Positions 24,265 to 35,167 of a stretch of 64,000 nucleotides of DNA are shown here, in pieces. This DNA comes from Dendrocalamus latiflorus (Eukaryota; Streptophyta; Magnoliopsida; Poales; Poaceae). The DNA lies in contig CM029620.1 of assembly GCA_017311315.1 (NCBI GenBank), positions 2,051,787-2,115,786 of the forward strand, given 5' to 3'. How positions within the stretch are numbered: the first letter of the stretch is position 1; every line of letters starts with the position of its first letter. The position numbers were made by a program, and so were the translations under genes. The notes beneath the pieces are model-generated. The model saw nothing but the letters and a program-made list of their open reading frames with translations. It made no database searches and was not told the origin of the DNA.

Positions 24265-24376
24265 ACAAGACGATGGCGATGACTCCATCGACGACGCCGA
24301 TCACTGGTTCGGCCGCCGCCGCCAACGCCACCGACGGGGATTTCGCCATCACGAGGGCCGACCGACGGGTTCCACC
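24265..24376 (+). repeat. Second copy of the possible first exon (about 112 bp)
   Basis: Nearly identical to 22873-22984, with one extra GCC codon and two or three substitutions. It directly precedes the inverted-repeat arm at 24381. Confidence 0.85.
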
Positions 24377-24380
24377 TCGA

Positions 24381-24588
24381 ACAACGATAGTAATTGCATA
24401 ATTGTTAATTCCTATAAAACGATATATTGTTATTTGGGAAATGAGTTATACAATGATTAAATTTACTAAGTCGGATATTGACTCACCCTCCTACTCGAAG
24501 AATTTTAGTAACTTGACTGCCAGCCCACACCATTGCCATTAATTTAAGGAATCTGTTTTAGTTGGTGTAAAACAAATTATAGTGAGAA
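24381..24588 (+). repeat. Left arm of a 208-bp inverted repeat
   Basis: It is the reverse complement of 26083-26290 with only a few mismatches. The inter-arm distance is 1494 bp. It contains an antisense copy of exon 5 of the captured gene, including its splice sites. Confidence 0.9.
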
Positions 24589-24753
24589 GCATTAGTTCTT
24601 GTAAATCTTCATAGGTGGTTAAGGTTAAGCAAACCACTCCTTGGGAGTATAAGAGCTTAATGAAATATTCTTCAAAAGAAACTCTGATGGGAAGATATTT
24701 TAGATTTCGGTACATTTTATTGATGTGTACACTGATCTGCATTTCCTTTTTAG

Positions 24754-26184
24754 GTTGATGCTGTTAATATTAAAGAAGCCAAGCAGCCACAAGGAGACTC
24801 CACAGGTATGATGTTTGTGGCGTGTGCTATCTTCGCTTCATCAATTTGCGTTTCTTCATAGGGCTGAATTGATTTTTTTCATACAGGTCTAAGAAATTAT
24901 GGCAAACAGTCATCGAAAAGTTTCTCATCTAAAAAGTATTCAAAACTAACTGTAAATCTAAAGACCAATAATAGTACACCTGTTGTTTGCTATATAGTTC
25001 TCATGGCAAAGTCTTTAGGAGTTTATCTACATGCATTTGATGAGCTGTAGTATTCCAACAGAAAATTTGTTGAGTAGCAGTTGAGCTTGCATTTTGCTCT
25101 AAAATGTACTCAAAGAGGCAGAAGGCCTCACAGAAGTTGGTGCTCTTTTATTTATCTGGCTTCTCATGAATATAAGCAATGGTGAGTAGTTAGTCTTTTA
25201 CTCTTTTATGCAAGTAACTGTTGACAAAGAGAACTATTACTCAGACGGGAGCAGGGTTCCAAATACCAGAACTGGGCACAATCCTGGCCAGGGGCCGGTA
25301 CTGGTTACCAGCCGGTAACCGGAAAACCAGGAAGAACCTTGCATGTTACTCTTTTATGCAAGTAACTATTGACGGAGAGAACTATTACTCAGACAGGAGG
25401 CTAGGGCCAAGATATAGCTTGGAATGGCAGTGGGAATATTACCTTACATGTTAAGTGATTACAGAAGAACCTTGCATATATCTATCTTGTTGAGACTAAT
25501 GAATTTCAGATTCAAGCTTTCAGCCTTTCTCATGAATCATGATACCAATACTTGCAATGACATATTCAATGTACTCTTTTAATCTTATATTATAATGACA
25601 GTTCATCATTCCTCATGTATTCCTGCTGGTGTTGTCAGGTTGCTAGAGAAATTAAAGAGATATGGTGCTGCTGGTGTTTGGTCTTATGGACTACTTAATA
25701 CCATCTATTATGTCACGACCTTTTTATTAGTTTGGTAAGTCAATGCATGGTTTTGTGATGCTATGCTGATTTTTAGACTTAGTGTACTGTTCTGGAGCAT
25801 TTACTTTCAGAAGAAACATTTCTTTCTGTAACTTCGAAGTGTAAACTTGTTAATTCCTTGGTCATGAGAAAGAGGCCACTGATTCACTTAAATACGTGTT
25901 CCAAATGGTGCATTTCCACAAGGCAAAACAATTGCACAAACAATAGCAGCATTGGATGGAAGGGAATTACTGAATGTTATACTTTTCAGGTTCTATTTTT
26001 CTCCTGCTCCTGGTAGGATGGGTTATGCTGCAGCAGTGGAGAGGTAACAGTTACAAAATCCTTTCCCCCCTTACTTGAGCAGTTCTCACTATAATGTGTT
26101 TTATACCAACTAAAACAGATTCCTTAAATTAATGGCAATGGTGTGGGCTGGCAGTCAAGTTACTAAAATTCTTCAAGTAGGAGG
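24754..26184 (+). pseudogene. Captured exons of a plant membrane-protein gene
   Basis: Five exons with GT-AG boundaries join in one open phase: 24754-24805, 24887-24935, 25639-25734, 25990-26043 and 26119-26184. Exon 3 encodes LLEKLKRYGAAGVWSYGLLN and then a hydrophobic TIYYVTTFLLVW segment; exon 4 FYFSPAPGRMGYAAAVER; exon 5 FLKLMAMVWAGSQVTKILQV. I recognise this as a conserved plant protein family with membrane segments and no assigned function; a DUF1279-like relation is possible. The usual C-terminal part is absent, so it is a fragment. The lack of stops in the joined exons suggests recent capture. Exon 5 also exists as an inverted copy at 24381-24588. Confidence 0.65.
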
Positions 26185-26290
26185 GTGAGTCAATATCCGA
26201 CTTAGTAAATTTAATCATTGTATAACTCATTTCCCAAATAACAATATATCGTTTTATAGGAATTAACAATTATGCAATTACTATCGTTGT
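26083..26290 (-). repeat. Right arm of the 208-bp inverted repeat
   Basis: Mirror of 24381-24588. This arm holds the sense copy of exon 5 (26119-26184) with its acceptor and donor, so it is probably the original and the left arm the copy. Confidence 0.9.
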
Positions 26291-26934
26291 ATTAACAATT
26301 ATAAAGCAATTACAATAATTGTTAATTCCTATCGTTTTATATATTTGTTAATTCCTATAAAGCTCTTAGTAATTGTCAATATCCGACTTAGTAAATGTAA
26401 TCATTGTATAACTGTTCTAAACTACTAGAAAATTATGCCAGGTGAAGTAGGGCTACTATATATCGGTAAATGAAATGAAATTAAATAATTCTGCTGGAAT
26501 CACTTGCTAAATACTTTGCTACGCAACTAAACTAGAGAACTCAGGATTGCTATTTTCAGCTGTAACTCGTATCTCTAAACTTGCACTATAATGTACTTAA
26601 GTATGTGCTGCTGGACAATACTCACATTAAGATCCCTCTTTATTGTTTATGCTTTATCAGGATGAAACAATTTGATCAGAGCAAATAGAGTCGTGGCGTC
26701 ATCGAGTCAGGAAATTCAACATGGCAAAGAAGCAAGGACAAATGGAATGGAAGTGATAGTACTTTTGTTATTAGTTACAAACTTTGTAGTTTAAGTTTGG
26801 AGATTGATATGTAATTCCTGCATGAGTGGTGGCACTTTTAAATTATTATGTGTTGAATTAATATGTGTTTTTGATCTAGCTGTGTTCCTAATTTGATTAT
26901 TAATTTGCAACAACAAATTATAATAAAATATCAT
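26291..26934. other. CACTA internal sequence, nothing recognised
   Basis: AT-rich. Short repeats of the right-arm end (ATTGTTAATTCCTAT, CAATATCCGACTTAGTAAAT) recur at 26318-26410, hinting at a partial local duplication. No gene was seen. Confidence 0.5.
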
Positions 26935-27554
26935 ATGCTCAATATGCTACCGCAAATTTTACCGTTGCGATAAACCTGTATGCAAAATTGGTATTTAGTT
27001 GTGATAGGCTGTTGCAACGCCGCTACTATGTTGCGATTCCACTATATGCCATGAACAATGTTCGTTGCTATAGGATCTATTTGCCACAAAATATATTTCA
27101 TCGCAATAACTTTATGGCAATGAAACGCCTTCCGTGGCAATAAAACATATTGCAACGAAACGCCTACCGTGGCAATTAAACCTGCTGCAACGAAACGCCT
27201 CCCGTTGCAATATATCCTGTTGCAACGAAATGCTCTCCGTGGCAATAGGGTCTATTGCCACGAACCATTGGCGTGGCAATAGAACCTATTACCACGCAAT
27301 ATTTTCGTGGCAAATGATACTATATCGCGACGACATCATTCGTTGCAACAACAAACAATTGCCACAACACATTGCATGGCAATAACCATAGCTATTGCAA
27401 CGAAACCACAATTCGTTGCGCAATCTTTTAAGCACGCAAGTACTTGCCACGCTTGCCAACGGAAGTGATGTGTTGTAATAGGTACATATTGCATCTATTT
27501 TGGCCCTATTGCAACGATTTCGCTCCGTTGTCCTAGACCTGAAAACTAGTAGTG
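26935..27554. repeat. CACTA right end with subterminal repeats
   Basis: Dense copies of CGTGGCAAT, GTTGCAA, TTGCCACG and TGCAACGAAACGCCT precede the terminal CTAGTAGTG. Density is higher than at the left end, and motifs occur in both orientations. Confidence 0.85.
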
Positions 27555-28200
27555 CCTCTTGTACCTCACTGCCTCGAGACCGGACATACATTTCTCTGTG
27601 TGTCTATGTGCTTAGTTTTAGGCTTCTCCTCGCGTCTCTCACCGCCAGGTGGTGAAGCGCATCCTTCGGTACCTTCGAGCTACCATTGACTATGGTATCT
27701 GGTACTCTTCCTCATCCTATCTTTCCCTTAGAGCTTACTTGGACGCAGACTTTGCTGGCTGTAGGATAAATAGGAAGAGCACTTCTGGCACCTGCCAATT
27801 CATTGGCACTTGTCTTGTTTCTTGGTCCTCTAGGAAGCAGTCCGGTGTTGCATAGTCCACCGCAGAGGCCGAGTACGTTGTGGCTGCTAGTTGCTGTAGC
27901 CAAGTACTTTGGATGGCTTCGACCCTGCGGGACTTCGGGTTAGTTATAAACAGTGTTCCACTCTTTTGTGACAACACTTCTGCTATTAACATTGCTAAGA
28001 ACCCAATGCAGCACTCTCGGACCAAGCATATTGATATTCGATATTACTTCCTTCGAGACCATATGGAGAAGGGTGACATAGTGCTCCAGTTTGTGGAGAG
28101 TGACCACCAGTTGGCTGATATCTTTACCAAGCCTTTGGATAGCTCTAGGTTTTCAGCCTTGCGGGGAGAGCTTGGGGTGGTGTGTCCTTATAGACTGTAG
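27555..28200 (+). pseudogene. Copia pol: end of RT and RNase H (3' part)
   Basis: This is the continuation of the frame cut at 15084. RNase H is marked by LDADFAGC (about 27739), SWSSRKQSGVA, then a nonsense codon at 27853-27855 where Gln is usual. AEAEYV, FCDNTSAI (about 27964) and KHIDIRYYFLRD (about 28027) follow, ending with KPLD and a stop at 28200. RNase H would degrade the RNA strand during reverse transcription. Between 27555 and 27640 one frame disturbance is likely. Confidence 0.88.
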
Positions 28201-28580
28201 TGAGGGGGAGCTTTGTGCTTTACTGTTTTATTCTGTTTATTATGCTCCTGTTCTCATTTTGTTGCATTGCATTTGGGTGCATTCGGGTTAGTGTTTCTAG
28301 CATAGAGTAGAGTGGTTCTCCTGTCTAATTGCTTAGATTTCTTCCTCTCATCTTGTGGCTCTAGGATGCTGCTTATTAGCTGTCTCTCTTCTCACTAGGT
28401 TGAGCTTACTCACTTCTTATAAGTTGTAGCAACGGTTGGGCCACCCTTGGGTAGATAGAGAACATGTTAGCTCCTTAGTGTGTTAGACGAGCAGTTGATA
28501 GTCCAATAGTCATACGGGGTAGATGAGAGTCAGTCTGAGCCATAGTATCCTCTATATCTTGTCTATGCTTTAAGGAACGC
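28201..28580 (+). other. Sirevirus-like 3' noncoding region, shortened copy
   Basis: It starts with a G-rich tract right after the stop (TGAGGGGGAGC) and matches 834-1180. Compared with 834-2503 it lacks about 1.3 kb, including the final polypurine tract, so the sequence directly before this LTR is not a good polypurine primer. Confidence 0.65.
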
Positions 28581-29954
28581 TGAGAGACCATGTGGAGGTA
28601 TCCCCTTGTTGGTGATGAGTAATTGACGGTTGGTTTAGTGAGTTTAAGTTTGTTTCGGGTATTCTATGGTTGAGTACCTTTACTTGTGCTAATATTGTTT
28701 ATGCCGTTTCGTGCGGTGCTATGTGACGGTTTGCTTGTTTGTGTGACTGCAGGACTTCGGAGCTTGGTCATGGTGAGGCAAGGAGGACCGGGACTAGGCA
28801 CGGGAGGTGTTGAGGTCCAGACGGTCGGTAATGCCGAAGATGATCGAGGCTGGTGAAGTGGTTGCGAGTCGGGAGACAAGGATGCATACTTGTATAGGTT
28901 CTATTTATTTTTGTTTCCCTTTATATACTATTATCTTCAAAATGATATTTTCTATTTTATTAACTCAGTTTTCTCTCCCCTTATACTGGATCATCTTTTC
29001 AGATTCGAACTTAAAGTTTTGAGTTTCCTTTATTTGCATATCCCATGTATAGCATTACTAATATTGATTTTGTTTTTAGTCTTTCTTGAATTTCTTTAAC
29101 TTTTGGGAGCTCAATCAAAATTTAAGAACACCATGAAAATCCAAACTCAAATATAATCTTTGACAAAACAACTCAAGGGCTTCATAATTTCAAATTTAAA
29201 AATTTCAGAATGTTACATTTCTAGGGTTTCATGTCAGGGGAAGATGGACTCTCTTGATTTCCCTTTGATAAGTGACTTCAAATTTGTGCCATCATGTTGT
29301 CAGATCATCTCCAGTTGAGATTCACAAATTCCTGAGCTAAAGATTTGAAAATGATGTGAAATTTGGAAATCAGCTCATACTTTGCTCAAGTTTCAAGATT
29401 TTTGTCAAAATCTTCATTCCTAGCTCTTCTGTTGTTATTTCTTGTTTCCTAGGGCTGCTATGCTGTTTAGAATAGGCTATTGCCCTTTTGGCTGGAAAGG
29501 AACAGCAGCATTCCACCATTTTACCTGAGATTTGCATTTTCAGTTTCTTCAGTTCTTTCTGTGGTAGCTCTGCTCCTGCCAAAAACCCTGGACCGGTCAA
29601 ACCGGTCATTGACCTGCGGTCAGACCAGAACTTAGATGGCGGTCAGACCGCTAACCCTAGCAGTCAGACCGGCGTGGTGGCAGCAGTCTGACCGGCAGCC
29701 TTTAGGCGGTCTGACCGGCCCATGTGTTGCGGTCAGACCGGTCTCCTTTATCTAGCTGTTGATTTTTCTTTTTGGGTCTGTTCTTCCTCTTTCGTTCTAG
29801 TGTTTGTCCAGCATGAACATACAGAGAGCATGACTTTTCTTCTCTATAGCTTTTGGTAGATATCGGAGATAAGAGTTGCTCGTGGATACTTTTGAGGGGC
29901 ATAATTTTTAAAGAGGCGCCATTCACCCCCTCTGTTGCCATATCGGATCCTACA
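28581..29954 (+). repeat. 3' LTR of the Sirevirus-like element, with an internal replacement
   Basis: 28581-28879 matches 2504-2799 and 29218-29954 matches 3744-4481. The intervening 944 bp of the 5' LTR is missing and is replaced by 338 bp of a different LTR. It ends GGATCCTACA. Confidence 0.8.
28880..29217 (-). mobile_element. Tekay-like LTR fragment (338 bp)
   Basis: The right end AATTTCAGAATGTTACA is nearly the same as the end of the solo LTR at 9776-9793. On the minus strand it is the 5' terminus of that LTR type. The left end is ragged and no target duplication is seen, so it is a deletion product. Confidence 0.55.
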
Positions 29955-30635
29955 CCAGGGTTATCCGCATCACCATAGGTACTGTAGCATGCATGAATAG
30001 TACCACGTGGTACTGTATGTTGGATACAACCACAACCTATTGGACATGACCACTTGGATTGGACTACGACCACTTGTGTTGATATGACCACTCAATGTTA
30101 CGATTGCTCTGAGTCTGTTACGACCATTTGAACCTGATGGATATGATCACTTGGTACTCAATTCGACCATGCCTTCCAGCTCGTATCGACCACACTCGAC
30201 TTTGATCACGAACACCCCTGCTCGTAAACTTCGACTGGTTAGTGAGTACTCGATACTTCAAGTATGCTGAGCACTCGATACCAATGCGCAGCTCTTTTGC
30301 TCCTTGCATTGCCTTTGAGTACTGTGGCGACAACGTGAAAACAAGCCAAGAACACAAGTCGATATTTCGGGGTACAAAAGCACTCTGATTTCTGTATTTC
30401 TCTCCCTCTTGTTACACCTGATCACAACCAATCACCCTTACGATCACAATTGATCATCTCCATCTTCTCGCTCTACTTGCTTCCTCTTGTCTCACCTCAT
30501 TACAAGCCTACCTCCCTCTACTTTTACTCAAATACATAGACATAGAAATGGAAACGGACTTGTCACAAACTCGTACACGTATGCGTATACACCTCAGACT
30601 CGTACACGGAATCATAAACAAGATTAGTTCCAACA

Positions 30636-31278
30636 ATCACCACCCTGTGCATCCTTCACTTGCACACCTGTGCATTGTTCCTTCCTAGGCCATCACCACC
30701 CTACCGCCTGCACTTGCTCCATCTTGAGCCTCACGCAATCCATCGCTTGCCGCATCTCGCACCTGGACTGAACTCATCCTTTCTTGCCTCGCCTAGGCTG
30801 GAGAACCTGCTCCCATGACTGCCTTGGCTTCGCTGTTACCTGAGCCTCTCGCGCCTCTCTTTGGACCAACTTTGTCCACCTTTCCGCGCATATCTCAGCT
30901 GAGGCTACAGCACCTCTCACACGTGTGTTTGTGCATCTTGTCTCCACCGATGTCCGCGTCCTCTCCACAAAACCATAGAAAAATGCACCAACCTACACTC
31001 CAAGCCTTCCACCTTGACTTACTATGCTGGCTGTACCTATGCTTCCTCCTACGCAATCTGCACGCCATCGAGACTGCTCTTGGCCGTCCGGTCTGCCACC
31101 TGCAACACCATCATGCATGTTGTGGGCCTTCTTGTTGCCGGTTGCATATACGTCTCCCAAAACACGGCGCTCACCCGAGCTGCTGCACTCCTTTATGCCA
31201 GTTGTATATCCCCCTTGGGATTCGCACTAGTCAGGCTTGTTGCTTGGCTCCTCAAAGCTCCCTTTCAGACAAATCGAT
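30636..31278. other. Sequence between protease remnant and 3' LTR, nothing recognised
   Basis: C-rich sequence with overlapping small open frames on both strands and no recognisable Copia domain. It may be foreign filler picked up when the pol region was deleted. Confidence 0.4.
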
Positions 31279-32711
31279 TTATAAGTTTTGAAAGATATCT
31301 TGCAGAAACCTCTTCACTTTCATTAAAGTTTCTTCATTCTTGTCATAGACATGCAAAAATTCATCCTGCAGCACTATCCTACACCCTTCTTCTGTTATCT
31401 GCCCGAGACTAAGTATGTTACTACACAAACTCGGTATAAAATAAATATCAGATATGAACTTCTGATCGCCATTCTTGCATTGTAGCATCATCGATCCCTT
31501 GCCTTTTATTTGCACTATGGAGCCATTGCCAAACTTGACTTTGTCCAAAACCTTCGAGTCGAGCTCATAGAATATAGAGCGATCTCCTGTTATATGATTG
31601 CATGCTCCATTGTCCAAGTACCACCAGAGTGATCATCGCTGCCTTCCTCCTTGCATAGTTTACGAACTAGGTTCTTCTCATTCAACATCATCATGCCCAA
31701 CACCTCTTCGACACTTAAAGAAAGGAGTAGTGCTGGCTCACCATCCTCCTTGGCTTTAGTGAGGTTTACCTCCTCGTCCTTCTTGTTTCGGCAATCTAAC
31801 GCATATTGTCCAAATTTCTCACAATTGTAGCAACTGATATGGCTACGACACTCCCTTGCATAATGACCGAACTTCTCGCAGTTGAAACACTTGATATGCA
31901 ACTTGTCTCGACCACTTTCTCGCCTATCCTGCCCTCTGCAGTTTACAAAACCACCTTGATCATCTTGGTCGTCACACCTGTGTTCGCCTGGTGTACCTCG
32001 CCTACCCTCTAATGAGAACTTCTCCTAGTGCCACTTCTTGCCACTACTTCTAATATCTCCCTTCAACAGCAATGCCTGATTCACCGGCTCGTTACAGGAC
32101 TGAAATCCTTACAGTAGCTCATGCGCCTTGAGGGAGCTGATGATCTCCTCAATCTTCTTCTTGTCCAAATCTGAGGAATATATAAGTATGGTGACAACAG
32201 GTATGTACTTCTCCGGAAGCACGCGCAAATATTTCTTCACTGCCACAGATTCCTCCACTTGTCACCAAGAAAGTTAATCTGATTGTACAACGAAGTCAGC
32301 ATCCTGGCTAACTCATCCACCGACTTTGTCTCTCCCATCTTGAGATTTTTGAACTCGCTCTACAAATTCTGGAGCCACACCTCCTTCACATGATCAATGC
32401 CCCTCGTGCATCGTCTGCAGCGTCTCTCACGCTTCATGTGCCGTCTCCTTCCCGATGAGCTGATGCATCATCGAATCTGGCACCGCCAGATAGATGATAG
32501 CCAAAGTTGCCTGATCCACCTTGTCATCCACCTCCTTATCCTTTCCCTTCGGATCAACTACACCCAGACTCTCTAGGCTCGCATACTTGACTTCATCTTC
32601 ATTACCCACACCGGGTAATTGTCGGTCGTCAAGAAAGGATACTAGAGAGAGTTCAGCCCACTCTGGGCACTCGAAGTTGACGCTTCTCCCATGTTTTTCA
32701 GGTAACACCAA
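31279..32711 (-). pseudogene. Copia gag and protease start (decayed)
   Basis: From right to left on the minus strand: a gag N-terminal part (32711-32427; DQATLAIIYLAVPDSMMHQL), then a stretch with several stops and shifts. A nucleocapsid with two zinc knuckles follows (CFNCEKFGHYAREC and CYNCEKFGQYALDC, about 31890-31800). The protease region (31617-31279) carries DNGACNHITG, with Gly and Ala where Ser is usual, and runs to about residue 110. The two Cys/His knuckles are intact. Everything downstream of protease has been deleted. Confidence 0.8.
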
Positions 32712-33369
32712 GATCAGCAGGCTCTGATACCACTATTGGATACGACCACAACCTATTGGATATGACCACTTGGATTGGGCTACGACTACTTGTGTTTGGC
32801 TACAACCACAAGTGATATGACCACTCACTTCTACGACTATTTTGAGTCTGTTACGACAACTTGAACCTAATGGATACGATCACTTGGTACTCGCTTCGAC
32901 CACGCCTTCCAGCTCGTATCGACCACACTCGACTTTGATCACGAACACCTCTGCTCGTAAACTTCGATTAGTTAGCGAGTACTCGATACTTTGAGTATGT
33001 TGAGCACTCGATACCAATGCACAGCTCTTCTGCTCCTCGCACTCCCTTCGAGTATGGTGGCGACAACGCGAAAACAAGCTAAGAACACAAGTCGATATTC
33101 TGGATCACAAAATCACTCCATTTTTCTGTATTTCTCTCCTCTTGTTACAGCTGATCACAGCCGATCACCCTTACGATCACAACCGAATGTCTCCATCTTC
33201 TCGCTCTCCTTGCTTCCTCTCGACTCACCCTCATTACAAGCCTACCTCCCTCTACTTATACTCAAATACATAGACTTGGAAACGGAAACGGACTCGTCAC
33301 AAACTCATACACGGACTCATAAACATGATTAGTTCCAACATTTTATTGATGAGGGACTGAATCTTGCGC

Positions 33370-33485
33370 ATGTCTTTATATTTAGAATAGTTAAATGCAT
33401 ATCTTCATATTAGGAATAGTTGGATGCATATCTTTATATTAGAAATAGATAGATGTATATCTTTATATTTAGATAGTGTAGATAT
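33370..33485 (+). repeat. About four tandem 29-30-bp units in the LTR
   Basis: Units follow the pattern ATATCTTTATATTTAGAATAG plus a short tail. The same set recurs in the 3' LTR at about 34796-34925 with small length differences. Confidence 0.7.
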
Positions 33486-33868
33486 GATCTTATCTTTAAT
33501 TGATTAGTTGCATTAGATCATGTTAGTTTCCATATTATTAGGGGCTCACTTCATCTATATAAAGAGGAGCCGCACCATTCATAATCAAACACTGAATAAA
33601 CAAAGATTCTCCAAGTAAGTCTTGGAGCCTCTCTACCTCATCAGAGAAGAGCCATGCTGGTAGTTAGATGAGGGCGAGTGCCCTATCTCCAGTCTTCAGA
33701 CCTGTACCCAACCATTCATCACAACATTTGGTATCAAAGCCAACTGCTGCTTTGCCATCCATGGCAAGCAGCGGGGCTTTCAATCCCATGAAGGCATGAG
33801 CTTTATGATTCCACTATCTAGGGCTTCTGACATTCGATAGCAAAGAAGACCCGCAACATTGATTGAAT

Positions 33869-34348
33869 CACTTTGAGCTATTCTTCAAGGAGCAGCGGAC
33901 GACAGAGGAAGAGGAGTGGTTAGCATCGCACCACTTGACAAGGAATGCCACCTTGTAGTACCGGCAGCTGGAATGTGCGCTCAGGGTGCAGACATGGCCA
34001 AGTTTTGTTAAACACATCAACCTCCGTTTCACCACCACCATCGTGCTATCTCCACCCACACGTCAAGCCTCCATCGAGCCAACTACCATGGCTTCTGATG
34101 CCAAGTTATCCTGTGTTGAGATGTGCACCAACTTGATGGCCTTGATGAAAGAGTTCATGGCCAAGATGGAGAAGAATACGCAACATGTTGTTGCAATTTC
34201 TAAGCTGCCATCGCGACCAATTGCGACCATGTCTTGGATGGAGAAGCAGCAAGAGGTGATGCCTGCCACTGCAATGGCGGCACTGCCATCACCATCCCCC
34301 TCATCGTCATCAGTGTCCTTGGCTTCACCAACAATGACTTCTCTCTAA
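33869..34348 (+). pseudogene. Gypsy-type gag remnant
   Basis: The frame encodes a retrotransposon-gag-like block (FELFFKEQRTTEEEEWLASH, then YRQLE, then WPSFVKHINLRF). A stop replaces the usual Trp near 33956. A Ser/Pro/Met-rich tail ends at 34348. Gag builds the particle; no other protein of the element remains. Confidence 0.55.
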
Positions 34349-34718
34349 GCTTCGCTGTCTTTGGCTGCACTATTGGTACCACCGTGAAGGAAGAAGGCTA
34401 TTGCCATTTTGCCATCATCCTTGCCACGTCGTCCACTGACACCGTGCTATAAGCGATACGGAGCACAATGGCTAACAGGTAGGGGCAAGAAGGATGCTAC
34501 TGCTGCCCTGTGCTAGTTGCCCTTGCCACCGGCGATTACTGCGACGCCAACCGATACTAGAGAGTTGCTATCTTCATTGTTGTTCACGGGTCTTTATGGA
34601 TCTTCTTCCATGCGATACGATATCATCATCGTGCCCTCCCATCGACATGGGATTATGAAGGACTTCAACCATAGCCGCCACCTAAAAACTCGAGGACAAG
34701 TTATCTCACCGTGAGGGG

Positions 34719-35167
34719 TGTAATGCTATAACCTAGGATCCTGGCGATGCATGAACAATACCGCGCGGTACTGTAACGACGCGGGATAGTATCTTGTACA
34801 TATCTTTATGTTTAGAATAGTTAGATACATATCTTCATATTAGAAATAGCTGGATGCATATATTTATATTAGGAATAGATAATAGATAGATGCATATCTT
34901 TATATTTAAATAGTATGGATATGATCTTATTTTTAAATGATTGGTTGTATTAGATCATGTTAGTTTCCATATTATTAGAGGCTAACCTCATCTATATAAA
35001 GAGAGGAGTTGCATCATTTATAAGCAAGTAATAAATAAACAAATGTTCTCTAAATAAGTCGTAGAGCCTCTCTATCTCCTCAGGGAAAAGCCTGTTGACG
35101 GTTAGATGAGGGCGAGTGCCCTATCATCGGTCTTTGGACTTGTATCTAACCACTGATCACGACGGCA
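34719..35167 (+). repeat. 3' LTR of the small gypsy-like element (449 bp)
   Basis: It begins TGTAATGCTATAACC after a GTGAGGGG polypurine-like stretch. From about 34774 it matches the two-piece 5' LTR. It ends near GATCACGACGGCA. Confidence 0.65.

Larger units (their letters stand above)
15085..27554 (+). mobile_element. CACTA (En/Spm-type) DNA transposon, 12470 bp, carrying gene fragments
   Basis: It begins CACTACTAG and ends CTAGTAGTG, the perfect inverted ends expected for CACTA, and is flanked by the 3-bp duplication CCT (15082-15084 and 27555-27557). Deleting the element and one CCT rejoins the Copia RT/RNase H reading frame exactly. Subterminal regions are packed with short TTGCAACG and CGTGGCAAT motifs. 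Inside are a broken TNP2 transposase (19827-22106), a JmjC demethylase fragment (19116-19500, minus) and five exons of a membrane-protein gene (24754-26184). No TNPA-like second protein is recognised. It could move only with help from another element. Confidence 0.92.
2504..29954 (+). mobile_element. Sirevirus-like Copia retrotransposon, broken by nested insertions
   Basis: The parts in order are LTR 2504-4481, primer site 4484-4500, gag 9795-12538, protease-integrase-RT 12541-15084, RNase H 27555-28200, 3' noncoding 28201-28580 and LTR 28581-29954. The long gag with two zinc knuckles and coiled-coil-like stretches, LTRs near 2 kb and G-rich tracts after pol fit the Sirevirus lineage. Three later insertions interrupt it (4542-9793, 15085-27554, 28880-29217). 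Several in-frame stops and frameshifts show that it is dead. Removing the nested elements and one copy of each target duplication leaves about 9.4 kb, a usual Sirevirus size. Confidence 0.8.
30018..33340 (-). mobile_element. Deleted minus-strand Copia retrotransposon nested in the gypsy-like LTR
   Basis: LTRs are 30018-30635 (starts TGTTGGATAC, ends AGTTCCAACA) and 32734-33340. A minus-strand tRNA-Met primer site (TGGTATCAGAGC) at 32721-32732 makes the right LTR the 5' one. Gag and the start of protease remain; integrase, RT and RNase H are missing. Flanking five-mers CTGTA and TTTTA are only loosely similar, so the target duplication is decayed or absent. The insertion divides the LTR of the host element. 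Confidence 0.8.
29955..35167 (+). mobile_element. Small gypsy-like LTR element with gag remnant, containing a nested Copia element
   Basis: Parts are the 5' LTR in two pieces (about 29955-30017 and 33341-33726), a primer site TGGTATCAAAGCC at 33729, about 1 kb of internal sequence with a gag relic, and the 3' LTR 34719-35167. A plus-strand TATA box (CTATATAAAG) lies near 33555 in the 5' LTR and 34992 in the 3' LTR. There is no protease, RT or integrase, so it depended on an autonomous partner. The exact left end is uncertain because the first 60 bp are diverged. Confidence 0.65.

Noticed and set aside
30815..31412. Open frames of 158 and 132 codons
   Set aside because: No domain, overlapping frames, and located in the deleted internal part of a Copia element.
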